Source: Hysterangium stoloniferum (lineage: Eukaryota > Basidiomycota > Agaricomycetes > Hysterangiales > Hysterangiaceae). From it: a stretch of 64,000 nucleotides of DNA. Positions 45,404 through 56,379 of this stretch are shown one piece after another. How positions within the stretch are numbered: position 1 is the stretch's first letter; the number at the start of each line of letters is the position of its first letter. The notes under the pieces were generated by a model. That model saw only the letters and a list, made by a program, of their open reading frames with translations. It did no database searches and was not told the origin of the DNA. The stretch covers positions 124,001-188,000 of the forward strand of contig WHVD01000013.1 in NCBI GenBank assembly GCA_015178975.1, written 5' to 3'. A program made the translations under genes and the position numbers.

Positions 45404-47353
45404 ATGATGTCGCTCCATCCAACTTCCATCCCCCCCCCAAGTACGAAACATCCTGGCTACTCCTCCGGCCTTAATCTCGACTGAAACCGCGATTAGCAGT
45501 AATCGGAATTCAGTCTCGGATACGATATTATCATTGACATTACCTCCATCTTTCACCATTACCACGTCATCAATAGCATCTTCTTCAATTCTAGATATCT
45601 CAACGACCACGATATTCTTGACGACCACGACCACGACCATTAGCACCAGTTTACAGATATCAGCCAACACCGCCGTGTCTTCTGCAACTTCTCCCGCAGG
45701 GTCTCCGGACCCAATTACTCCCTCGCCCTCGAGTTCAAATTCTCTGCCTCCTTTTTCATCCTCCTTTGTGAGCATGTCCTCTTTACAGGTCTCGTCGCCC
45801 CCCTCGTCGTAAGCATCCCAATTTCCGTGATTATTTTTTCGTCTTACATATCCCACCCATCAATAAAAGTCCGCCAAGTACCACACTACCGACATCGAGT
45901 ACAACCACAACCACAACCACGACAACTACGACTCCCCCTCCTTCAACATCTCCCCCACCAAGTACCTCGACACCCCCACCCCCTCCAACTCCAACCCCAA
46001 CCCCACCACCACCGTCTACAACTTCACAAGATCTGCCATCCTCGATATCAACGATCAACTCTACACTTACCAGTGCCTCTAGTACGGCAGAAGGACGCTC
46101 AGGAACAGATCTTGTGTCAACTGTCACTGTCATCTCCAAGCATGTCTCTATCAGCACTATTTTTGTTACGAACCCAGACGGGAATGCAATCACGATAACT
46201 TCACAGGTCGCAAATCCAACGCTGAGCAATAGCAACAATACTACCAACTCAGGGTGGGTACATCCTATGCCTAATAATAGCAATTGGAAATTCCTGCTGC
46301 GTATTTATATTTACTTTTCTTTCTTTCTTCTGTTGCAGATTCAGGGGGAATAAGGGTGCAGTTGCTGCTGTGTCCGTGGTTGCTGGTTTTGCTATCGCGG
46401 CGATCGGGCTGTGGGCTTTCTTTGCTTACCGCCGCCGCCGCCGTCGCAATCAGGCCGACGATGACTCGGCCACTGCTGGTATGACTGATGCTGGTAGAGG
46501 GCGGGGTCCGTTCACGGGTGAGTTCCCGCCAACACCGGTGCAGGAGGGACAAGGCGGGTACTTTGAAGACGGAAGGCCTGTCAGCACTGCGCTCGAGAAT
46601 GAAGACCCGTTCAATCCGTTCGTGCCATTTGCTGTCTCACTACCAATGGTCGAGCATAGTTATGGTGATGGCAGCCATCCGACCAGCAATGGCAATAACA
46701 ACAATATGAGCAGCGGGGCGGATATGCCAGTTCCGCAGTCCCCTTCGTCGACTGAGGGGGTAGGAATGGCGTATGGCGACGCGCCTCCGGGATACTCTGC
46801 AAACAGGACCAGGTCGTTGTCAGGTGGTCACATTAATCGCAATTCTCGGCCGTCTTCGTCTGGGCATGGCTCGAGCGGGGGACACGAACCACTCTTGGGC
46901 AGTCCGCGTTCACCATCTGCATACTCAGGGGCAGTTGCGAGACAGGATCGTGATGGAAGAGGCTCCTCCTCCGAGGATAGCCACATATATGCGGGGTCGA
47001 GGTCGGGAAAGAACGCATATATTCCCGCTATATTATACCCAGCTACCACGTACCAATCGGCGTCAACGTCGTCTGCGCCGGCATCGGCAGCAGTGCCGGC
47101 GCCAATACGCTACCCTTCACCCGAGGACCGGTCAACGCTACGACAGGTGCTGCCTCGCCCACCACGTTTGTCGCCTTACCCTGGGATTCCCGCAACGAGG
47201 TCGAGTTCTCCCGAGTCAAAATACTCGCAAATGGACGATGCGGAGGCTAACTTGGCGGTTTTGCGACCGGGAGCTGGGGACAGTTATATAAGTGTGGGGG
47301 ATGACGCTGATTATTGGTTGACAGGGCGGCAAAAACTCGAGGTGGGCTGTTGA
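45404..47353 (+). CDS. Ser/Thr/Pro-rich single-pass membrane protein (start uncertain)
   Basis: Three joined exons are clear: frame open from 45408 to 45808, then 45870-46253, then 46339-47353. The ectodomain is a Ser/Thr/Pro mucin-like stretch with poly-Thr and Pro runs. It is followed by one transmembrane helix (AVAAVSVVAGFAIAAIGLWAFFAY), a cluster of six Arg, and a cytosolic low-complexity tail of about 300 residues. This is the layout of fungal cell-wall sensors of Mid2/Wsc type without a recognisable head domain. No ATG lies in the first exon frame. An ATG at 45404/45407 would be in frame only if the run of nine C (45430-45438) were eight. No signal peptide was found. Confidence 0.65.
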
Positions 47354-48106
47354 AACGTGCTTTTTCATTGGCGTGTTGATGGATGCATTGTTGTAGATCC
47401 GGAATAGAACAAGTAGCCAGCCTACCTTTGGGAGCGAAACGTCAAAGACACTGACACAAGAGAATTAAGCATAGAGCGTTGCGTGGGTATGTATGAATGT
47501 AAGAATGCATAATAATCATTGTCTGTTCCATTTTGAAACGCATATGTTAAATATTCTGGTCCGTCTCATGTTTTATACCCTTCTTGCTTGCTTTGCCTCA
47601 CCTGGTCATATTATCCATCGGTGGTCAATTCACTGTATATTCCCTGCCTCATGCAACTCCAAGTACGTCTCGCAATACCTCCCCCACATTGTTGTATAAA
47701 ATCATTGTATGCACGTTAGCTAGAGTTCTAACTGTTGATTGCTCAAAAGGGATCGACGTATATATGCTTTTTTATTTCTTTTTATTTTTTAAAATGTCAT
47801 GTGCGGCGCGTGTGACCTGATATATGCGACTAGTGAGGGGTTCAGTGAGATGAAAAAGGTTCAAATTAAGTACCCTTCTTCTAATGAACCCTGAGCATCT
47901 AGATTTATTATAAATTTTGACGCAGAATGTAGGACAGAGCGGATGCTTAATTAAAAAAATTTTGACTTACGAGGCGGATCTCGGCTGCGACGAACGTTCC
48001 TCCGATTTCCTTTCTCCCTTTCTCTTCCTTCCTCTTCCTTCCTCCATGTCCCCTCTACTCCTCATCTAGTGTTTATACTCTCAATTGGCTCTTATACTAA
48101 CAAAAA
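47354..48106 (+). promoter_or_regulatory. PRPP synthetase upstream region with pyrimidine tract
   Basis: There is no gene. The 60 bp from 48003 to 48065 are almost pure C/T (CTTTCTCCC, TTCCTTCCTC), a common feature of strongly expressed fungal genes, and end about 45 bp before the ATG. The rest is AT-rich 3' flank of the membrane protein gene. Confidence 0.5.
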
Positions 48107-49493
48107 ATGCTGTCTGGCTCGGGTATCAAGATCTTCTCAGGTGAGACATTCTCAGACTACTTTTTTGCTGGAGCTTATCGTCCCATGTCGCAGGGACGAG
48201 CCACCCATGCCTCGCGGAAAGCATCGCAAAGAGGTGCGCACATGCCCCGCGCTCTCTCTCTCTCTCTCTCTCGCCTAATCACACGCGCGCTCTCTCCCAC
48301 AGAATCGGCATGCGGCTGTCCAAGGCCGAGGTGACCCGCAACGGCGTCGGCGAGACCTCCGTGCGCATTGCGGAGTCGGTGCGCGAGGACGACGTCTACA
48401 TCGTCAACACGGGCTGCGGGTCGATCAACACCGCGCTCATGGAGCTCTGCATCATGATCCATGCGTGCAAGATCGCGAGTGCGAAGCGCATAACCGCCGT
48501 CATCCCCCTCTTCCCCTATTCGAGGCAGGACAAGAAGGAGCGGAGCAGAGCACCGATCACTGCGAAGCTGGTGGCGAATATGCTGCAGAAGAGCGGGTGT
48601 GATCATGTCATTGTGCGTTCCTTGTGTCTTTTTTGGCGGTCCGGGCTGAAATGGCCGTGTTTGTTGGGATATATAGACGATGGACCTACATGCGTCGCAG
48701 ATACAAGGGTTCTTCGATGTACCAGTAGACAAGTGAGTGAAACACTGTTTACAGTGGCTCTTTGACAACGAGACTATCGCCTTTCTTTGGCGCACATAGC
48801 GTGAGTCTGCCGTGGTGCCCGTATCTTTGCGTGACTCTGAGGCTTCTGTCTTTTACAGCTGTACGCAGAACCCGCGAGTCTGCACTATATCCGCACCCAC
48901 TTTGAAATTGAGAACCTCATCATCGTGTCTCCCGATGCTGGCGGCGCGAAACGGTGCGTAGATGCAGCGTCTGCCTTTTGCCAGCCCCCCGCCACTAAAG
49001 AAACTACCATTTCCTCCAGTGCAACCTCAATGGCCGACCGCCTCGGTGTCGATTTCGCCCTCTTCCACAAGGAGCGCAAGAAGGCGAATGAGGTATCTCG
49101 CATGATTCTCGTCGGGCACGTCCGCGACAAAATTGCCATTCTCGTCGATGATATGGCAGATACATGCGGCACCATCTGTCTCGCGGCCCAGCACCTCAGC
49201 GAGGCGGGTGCAACCGAAGTCTACGCCATGGTCACCCATGGCATTTTGTCCGGTAATGCCCTGCAGACCATCCAGCGGAGCACGCTGAAGAAACTGATTG
49301 TCACGAACACGATTCCGCAGGAGGAGAATGTGAAGGGGTGTGATAAGATTGAGGTGATCGATGTTGGGAATGTTTTGGGAGAGGTTATTAGAAGGAGTCA
49401 TTATGGGGTGCGTTGTTCCTTATTGTTTTGAGCGATCACTGATTTCTCATATAGGAGAGTGTGAGCAAGTTATTTACGGAGATTCCGTATTGA
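48107..49493 (+). CDS. PRS1: Ribose-phosphate pyrophosphokinase (PRPP synthetase)
   Basis: It makes phosphoribosyl pyrophosphate from ribose-5-phosphate and ATP for nucleotide, His and Trp synthesis. Exons 48107-48140, 48194-48233, 48303-48612, 48677-48732, 48800 (one base), 48859-48953, 49020-49407 and 49455-49493 give 320 aa, the normal family length. Motifs: [91 protein letters not shown], and the PRPP loop [11 protein letters not shown]. The Asn-Leu junction of VDNLYAEP can only be kept by a single-base exon C at 48800, bounded by CATAG and GTGAGT. Intron 2 holds a CT repeat (48251-48274). Of several fungal paralogues, which one it is remains unsure. Confidence 0.93.
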
Positions 49494-51270
49494 GGTTCAT
49501 TGGAAAGAGATCATTGTATTATTGTTAGCATAGATGGAGCATGAGTTTAGATATCTACACGGACGATTCAAATTACATGTCGTAGTGGCCGATGTATCTA
49601 AAAGACAACTTTGCAAATGTGGCCGCGAACTGTAATGAGTTGCCCATCCGGCTAGATTAAGAACTGCCCCAGGCCAACACCGCCATCGACAGTACATCAG
49701 CTTCTCGATTCCGTCAAGAGCATTAATAGCTCACACGGTGTAATTAATACAAAAATATCGTGTGCTAATCCTTTATTCCATCCCATAAAATGGAACGATG
49801 CCAGGGGCCTGTCAACCAACAAGATCGACACGATGACATACAATTCAAAAGGAGTGCCAGGTGCCAGCTGTCGTGGTGTGGGACTAGAAGATGCCTGCCC
49901 TCTTACAGGGCGGGGTAGTGTAGGAGATTTATGCAGTTAAAGCGCCCATCACATGCGCGGACGAACCCGCACTGCCCAGTCTCTTCCAGGTGTTTGCGGA
50001 GCAGTTCAGCTTGGATGGGTAAAAACGCATTGTGCATCTATCCCCTGGGTGATTTATTTTATACCCTTGGTGAGAGCTATGGACTCCTGTTCGCTTGGGG
50101 ATAGCCGGATCCATCCCGATGGCGTAGCGTGTTGATTCCGGGTGGGACCAGGTTGAGCAACATCACGCTCAATATTGATAATCATTACATATTGTCATGG
50201 AGTCGTGGTTGTGAGGTTCATTACGGCGACATAAGCGCACTGCGCCTCCCCTACCGGATTACTTACATGTGTCAATGCTGACTATGGTCGGATCGCCTTG
50301 TTCATCCGGCGTACCTGTCGCGCTTGGATGAAATTGCAATACGAGTCATGTAAGCCTTGATAAATCCCTGGATTAGACAGATGCAGTCCAGACACATACA
50401 GTCAAGGATCAAAAGCCTCAGACAACTGCCATACGTAGCTCCGAATGTCGTCTCTATGCCGTTGGCGATGCTCTCTAGATCGACCATTTTGGGATGGTGC
50501 GCTTTCGCCAATATCAACGCGCTATTTTCGGTCTGTATCTTTTTGTCGTACAGATGACAATGAATTTTCTGACAGGTGCACCGCGCATCAGTGTCGGCAG
50601 GCCATGCCGACCCAGGAATGGGACCACAGCCACACCTCGGCCCTAAACATCATTTTAGGGCCGAAATACGACATCCCATCAGTCCGGCGTGACTACATGT
50701 ATGTTATCCCCATGATGTCTATTCATATACCCAGTATCTGTTTACCGTCCGAAAATTGAACAGCCTCCTTGCAGGCTAGACTCTATTCGTGTCGTGGACT
50801 CGACAATACATAGTCTAAAATATCATATGCAATAGTAACGCATCTTTGCTCAAACTTAGACCATTGTCAATATGAAGTCTCCCTTTGGGCAATGTCAATT
50901 ACTGCTTTAGGAGCGCCACTCGGGCGAATGCCTCTTACATCACCGAACCCGAATACGTCGCTTATCAGCGGACCACAATTCAATTATCCCCATGCAGCCA
51001 CCGCTTCGCGCCATAAGTAATTGAATGGCTGTTTGTTCGGGGAGTTCTTGTTCACTTACCCCTCTTGCCCGAACCGCAGCTCTCTAGAAGAGGTTGCCTT
51101 AATTTCTTTACTTTCAACTTTAGACTGTGTCTTTTATTCGTTTTCTCACCTTAGAGTATCTTTCCCAAGTCTTCTAATCGTATTTCCATTTAAGAGACAG
51201 AGACGGTGTGCGTGTGTTCCCAAGGTTCTCTGCTCTCTCATACTCACTCGACTGCTTGTACAGTGCAGAC
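49494..51270. other. 1.8-kb gene-free region with a hairpin
   Basis: No supportable gene, RNA gene or transposon end was found. A perfect 10-bp inverted repeat with a 6-nt loop (CGGCCCTAAA / TTTAGGGCCG) lies at 50638-50663. The last 200 bp are pyrimidine-rich leader of the RTA1-like gene. Confidence 0.5.
50638..50663. repeat. Perfect 10-bp stem hairpin
   Basis: CGGCCCTAAA, a CATCAT loop, and TTTAGGGCCG. It is an isolated perfect palindrome in gene-free DNA with no adjoining U-run that would make it a terminator. Confidence 0.8.
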
Positions 51271-52842
51271 ATGAGCAGTACGAACGCGACTCACGGCTAC
51301 CCCACAGAGGATGCCTTTTTACAAGCCGTCCCGTACCATTATGTTCCTACGATGTGGATCTGTGCAATGTTCCTCGGGCTTTTCTCGATTACTACCAGTA
51401 CGCCCATCCTGTATCTTTTAAATCGCAATAATGTGCTCACCCGTAAATCACAGTCATCCACCTGTGTCAAGCGATGTGGTATCACATATGGTGGCTCCTT
51501 CCAACAGCAGTCATTGCTGGGCTCGGGGAGATTATCGGTTGGACTGCTCGATTATGGTCGAGTCAAAATCCGCTGAAAATGGATCCATTCTTGATGCAGT
51601 ACGTTTCTTTTTCGGTTCTTTTTTTCTTTTCTACTTAGCACACTCACGTCTTTGTGTAGGATTTCTTCGACCGTGAGTATCCCGCAACGGTCCCCCCCCA
51701 TTACAACATGATGACTCACATACATATCCCTCTCCTCTAGATTATTGCCCCCACACCATTAATAGGTGAGTTTTTTTTCTCGCATCTAATGTCGTGACAT
51801 GGATTCATTAATCAACGTTGACCTCAGCGACCAACTTTATACTACTCGCACGAATTATTAGTCGGCTTGGACCCCAGTACTCTCGTTTGTCTCCTAAACT
51901 TTGTATGTGACTTAAGATCTTGAGTGCGGAATGGCGAACACTGACAAACGATTCAGATTCTATCATTTTCCTTGGATGTGTGCGTTTGTTTTTCATTGTG
52001 TTTCGTGGTGCATCTTCATAATCGATGTACAGGATCTTATTGCCCTGACGGTGCAAGCTGTTGGCGGGGCCAAAGCCTCCGACGCCGCAAGCAATAATCA
52101 GGATCCCGATGGTGGTGGTCACATCATGTTGGGCGGCATTTTTTTCCAGATGGGTAAGTCTTGATTATTCAAGTACACCTGTTTTATTATCTGTTCTTCT
52201 GTGCTCACCTCTTCTCGTAGCTGCCCTGACACTCTACACGATTCTTGCTGCTGAATTCTTGACTCGGTACAACATGAACAAGCCCGTTCGTCCTGGAACC
52301 GGGGAGCGAGGAAAGCTCACTCAACGCCTCAAGCTCCAATTACTTGGCGTGGCCTTAATGACTGGCCTAATTTTCATCCGGTATTATGCCTTGATATCGA
52401 ATCGTGTATTTTTTATCCTAATACGTGTGCTGGTAGTTCTATTTACAGGACGATTGAACTCATCGATGGCTGGAGTGGTACTATTATCTCCACCCAGTGG
52501 TATTTCAGTACGTAGCCTTTCATATTGTCATGCTTGACCACTGCCCTCAACACCAACTCGCCACCAGATGCATTTGACGGCGCCATGGTATTCCTCGCCA
52601 TGGTGGCACTCAACCTCTTCCACCCAGGCTTGCTCCTTAGGGAACCCGGACAACAGTTCCGCACGGATCTTCCTGCTGCGGAGCAGATGGCATTTGATAT
52701 CCGTGGATCGCAGTTTTCCCCTGTTACGCCGGAATTAATGAAGGGCAAATTTGGCATGGCCGTTCCGGAGTACGCAAATGAACCTGCTCCTTTTTCACCG
52801 CACGGTTTGAAGAAGAAGTTCGAGGAGCCCCTAGAGGAGTGA
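51271..52842 (+). CDS. RTA1-like seven-transmembrane protein
   Basis: Ten exons (51271-51397, 51454-51598, 51660-51672, 51741-51765, 51828-51902, 51957-51979, 52033-52153, 52221-52380, 52449-52507, 52568-52842) give 340 aa. The RTA1/RSB1 family is fungus-specific and linked to lipid translocation and to resistance to aminocholesterol-type drugs and stress. Signature blocks: YHYVPTMWI, WWLLPTAVIAGLGEIIGWTARLWSS, PFLMQISSTIIAPTPLIATNFILLARII, DLIALTVQAVGGAKAS, HIMLGGIFFQM, and a TIELIDGWSG loop before the last helix. Seven hydrophobic helices are recognisable. The exons of 13, 23 and 25 nt are notably small. The C-terminal tail is polar and cytosolic. Confidence 0.9.
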
Positions 52843-53107
52843 ACAGAGCAGTCGTGGTGCTAATATTATTGCCTAATGTCGCGATGTTGCGATTCATGTT
52901 ATACCTATTCCTTGTACCAGACCGCATGTCGCCTTATCGTGATTTCGGTCTTCACACAGTGTCTTATACTTATTAGTAGCTATACACAGGACATTTCGCT
53001 TAATTTAAAGTTGATCGAGGCCAGCGAACCTTGATTGTAGCTTCTTATGTAGACGTTTGGAGTCTGGTTCACATATATAGTAGACGTCATTGCTGACTTA
53101 AGCCGCA

Positions 53108-53789
53108 ATGATACCTCTCACTATCATCGTCGCTGCAACCCGCGCAAATGGAATTGGTCAGGGACCACATCTTCCGTGGCGTCTCCCGCTAGAAATGGCG
53201 TATTTTGCACGTATCACCAAGCATGCACCAGCAGATCACAAGAATGCTGTACTAATGGGGAGAATAACATGGGAATGCATTCCGAAAAGTAAAAGACCGC
53301 TGGCTGACAGAGTCAACATTGTTGTGAGTAGCAACCCGGAATATACCCTGTGTGTACATCAGCCGTCTGGTCTCTTTATGTAAAAAAAATTGATCGGCGA
53401 CATTTAGAGGTTCGGCTCAAGGCAGTCTGCCAGTGTTTTTGGATACCAGCCTCGATGCCGCCATCACGCGTATATCTGAGAATTCAGAATCGATAAACGC
53501 TAATGTGTATCGACGTTTCATTATCGGAGGCGCGTCAATCTACAAGGAAACCCTCGAACTCGAACCCAAAACACCCACTTCCCCTGTCGTCAACCGAATT
53601 CTCCTCACACGTGTGTTGTCGCCCGCATTTGAGGACTGCGACGTGTTCTTCCCCGAGTTCCAGTCCCAGGGTTGGAACAGGGCATCACATGCTGAGCTGG
53701 AGGCGTGGGCGGGTTTCCGAGTGGCAGAGGGCGTGCAGAGCGAGAAGGGGGTTGAATATGAATTTCAGATGTGGGTGCGTGCAGTGTAA
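53108..53789 (+). CDS. DFR1: Dihydrofolate reductase
   Basis: Two exons (53108-53349 and 53408-53789) give 207 aa. The enzyme reduces dihydrofolate to tetrahydrofolate with NADPH, needed for thymidylate and purine synthesis. Motifs: [24 protein letters not shown] (substrate/cofactor loop with the Pro-Trp pair), [18 protein letters not shown] (NADPH phosphate binding), VVSSN and [13 protein letters not shown]. The lone intron splits the Leu codon after PEYT. The ATG at 53108 is the first in a short leader. Confidence 0.95.
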
Positions 53790-53896
53790 AAGCCCAATAT
53801 GTGTGTTAGAATGGTTGGATATATGTGGTACAAAGTTTTGTGAGCGATCTGATCTCGGCCGTCTCCGAGGAACATCGAGAGATAGCTTCGCTATCT

Positions 53897-54202
53897 TCAA
53901 CCTTGTCGCTAAGTCGTCCCTTGAGAAAAAATCACTCAGATGACTGCCAAGACACGCACTTGCTTATGTTTTGGGTTTTTTGTGCATAGGATGTAGACCC
54001 TCCCTTTCCGTATGACTACCGAGCATCCATCACACAGCCGTTTGACCGACGAGCGGACCTTCATCCCCCGTACGAGATGAGGCTGACCCACCGGGGTCGA
54101 CGGTGTTCCATTGAACGGATATAGACGAGATGCTGACAATGAAGAAGTCCGCAAGCGAGATAGGACAGGCCTACTCGCTGCTGAAAGTAAATGTCGCAAC
54201 AT
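53897..54202 (-). CDS. RTC6: Mitochondrial ribosomal protein bL36
   Basis: Exons 54202-53960 and 53908-53897 give 84 aa. A basic, Ser/Arg/Leu-rich presequence ([21 protein letters not shown]) fits mitochondrial import. The bL36 core is [20 protein letters not shown]...[12 protein letters not shown], with the zinc-binding Cys/Cys/Cys/His set. The last exon is only 12 nt (codons RQG plus stop) behind a 51-nt intron; without splicing, the protein would end in VRVLAVI, unlike the family. It shares a 148-bp divergent region with the transporter gene. Confidence 0.92.
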
Positions 54203-54350
54203 GACGGAGTTGGAAGACAACCACGGTGCTTATGTAAAATTGCTGACGGAACTGGAACGCGGCGAAACGTCGTCAAAAGTCTGATCAGCCAAGTATTTAT
54301 AAACGGGGCAGCTTATGCCTTCTCCGTGAAGCTGTACATATCCTCTTTAG

Positions 54351-55802
54351 ATGACTGAAAACCAGCCTCATGAGCCCTCGAAGCCCGTACGGGCTACGGG
54401 GGGGTTTACGCCGGTCCTGCTATTCGTATTAACTCTCGCGGCGTTTGTCGTTCAGAGTTCTCTGACACAGGTGAGTCCTCTTTAAGAAAAGGTATCCTCA
54501 TTGTCATGCATCAACTGACATACTGCCCAAGTATGTTCAAGGGGAACTCGGTTTTCGTCAGCCATTCTTCCTCCTGTGAGTTTGCTAACTCTACGTTCGG
54601 TCTCACGTCCCCCCCCTTGCTCACGCATCAAACAGCTACTGTGCACATACGTCATTTATCATCTTATTTCCTATTCATATACTGTATCTCAAGCTCATAT
54701 CCGGGAAGCCGTTCGACACGTATGTTGAAATACTTAGGCAGGCGCTAAAAACACGGTTATCCACCAAAGCGGGCCCTGTAGACAAGACAAAGGATCCTAT
54801 CGTACGATTCGTAGTGTTGATACTGGCCTTGACGGCAGGAATCAACATTCCTGGTCTATTATGGTATGCAGCTATATCACTTGCCTCGTGAGTCGTGTCG
54901 CTCTTCCTCTCAAACGCACTGTATGAACACGATCCTCCCCTAGTATTAGCGATGTGACCGCGTTATGGAACACAAATTCCTTCTGGGTGTATGTCTTAAC
55001 AGTATGGCTGTACGGAAAGAAATGGCACATGCGAAAACTCGGCGCGGTCCTACTAGCCACAGTCGGAGTAACCATAGTCGTGTATGGAGGTGCCACGTCC
55101 TCCGATGGCGATGGAACCTCGGGTCCATACCACGAGGGTCCACGCTTTCCTGTGTTGGGGGACTCGCTGACCCTCATTGCGTCCATCTTTTATGCAATAT
55201 ATCAAGTCATGTACAAGCGATACGCCGCACTCCCGAATCCGAGCGATCCAGAAGCCGAAGACGAGCCCCCTCCCACACTCCCTTCTTATCATCCCCTATC
55301 GGACGATGCCACCGAGTCCAGCACATTTCTCGACGGAAGCGACCAAAGTTTTCAAAATATTCCGCAGGGTGCTCCGCCCTTCGGCTTCTACCCGAACTTT
55401 ATAACCTCCTGTTTAGGACTGTGCAGCGGCCTTACGCTAGCCGCGGGATTTCCCATTCTACATTGGTTGTCTTTGGAGCGGTTTAGGCTGCCATCTGACA
55501 GCCGCAGTGCCCTCTGTGTGGTTGGCATCGCCACCTCAGGATTGACATTCAACGCCTGCTTTATGGTTCGTGCATTCTGCTGTTTATGCATGCTATTCTA
55601 ATTACTAACCCGTCCGTAGATCCTTCTCGGCCTCTGGGGTCCCATTCTTGTATCCGTCGGAAGCCTGTTGACAATTGTACTCGTTCTCGTCACAGACTTC
55701 CTCTTTAATCACGGCAGCATCACGCTATGGAGTCTTCTAGGTTCTGGGATGATCGTATCCGCCTTTGCAGCCCTCGCCTTCGATATGCTACACGCGAAAT
55801 AA
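54351..55802 (+). CDS. SLC35F-type / EamA drug-metabolite transporter
   Basis: Five exons (54351-54470, 54532-54575, 54636-54887, 54944-55565, 55620-55802) give 406 aa with about ten hydrophobic helices. NTNSFWVYVLTVWLYGKKW, AVLLATVGVTIVVYGG, LTLIASIFYAIYQVMYKR and the final LLGSGMIVSAFAALAFD are typical of the SLC35F3/F4/F5-Thi74-YML018C group, found in vacuolar or Golgi-type membranes. A polar insertion (GDSLT... to FQNIPQGAPP, with DPEAEDEPPPTLP) separates the two halves. The substrate is unknown. Confidence 0.85.
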
Positions 55803-56379
55803 TATCTTTAATTTAAACCTCAGAATCCGACATAGGGAATAGATAGACTGATTAATGCTGATTTTTTCTGATGCAATAGAATTGTGGAGTGTTGCACAAG
55901 GAGGTGAAAAAAAGTACAAGTAATTGAAAAAAAGCCGAGAACCTAATAGAGAAAGAGAGATGGCCAGGCACCATACAAGTTCATAAGACGAATGATTGCT
56001 GTGAGATAGTAAGGTATGGGAGTGAACGAAGTGCGCGGGAACGGAGTGGAGTGTAATAAGAAACAGAGGATCGTTCGCTTTCCAAGAACGCTCACCCACG
56101 CTTGGTTGGCAAGGTGAGCCATCCAATGCTATATATAGCAACATCAAGGAGCCCACAGATCGAAGAAGGGGCAAAAGATGACCCGTATCCATTCTGGGAA
56201 AACCAGCAATACTCCTCAACATCTGACCTCGACTCCCACCGTTGTCAAAGGGTCGAACCAAACCAGAACCCGGTCCTATGGAATGCCAACCCTATACATA
56301 CATGTTACGTGCTCGGTGATGTGGGAATATGTAGACTTTCCAGACAGTCAGTTCGAGGGTGTTATATCGGAGAAAATAA
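55803..56379. other. Convergent intergenic region, no feature seen
   Basis: This holds the 3' flanks of the transporter (+) and PPZ (-) genes. No open frame, repeat or RNA gene can be supported. Confidence 0.5.

Noticed and set aside
45389-46283. Minus-strand ORFs (155 and 150 codons, Val/Gly-rich)
   Set aside because: Mirror readings of Thr/Pro low-complexity coding DNA of the membrane protein; the plus frame has a transmembrane helix and clean splices.
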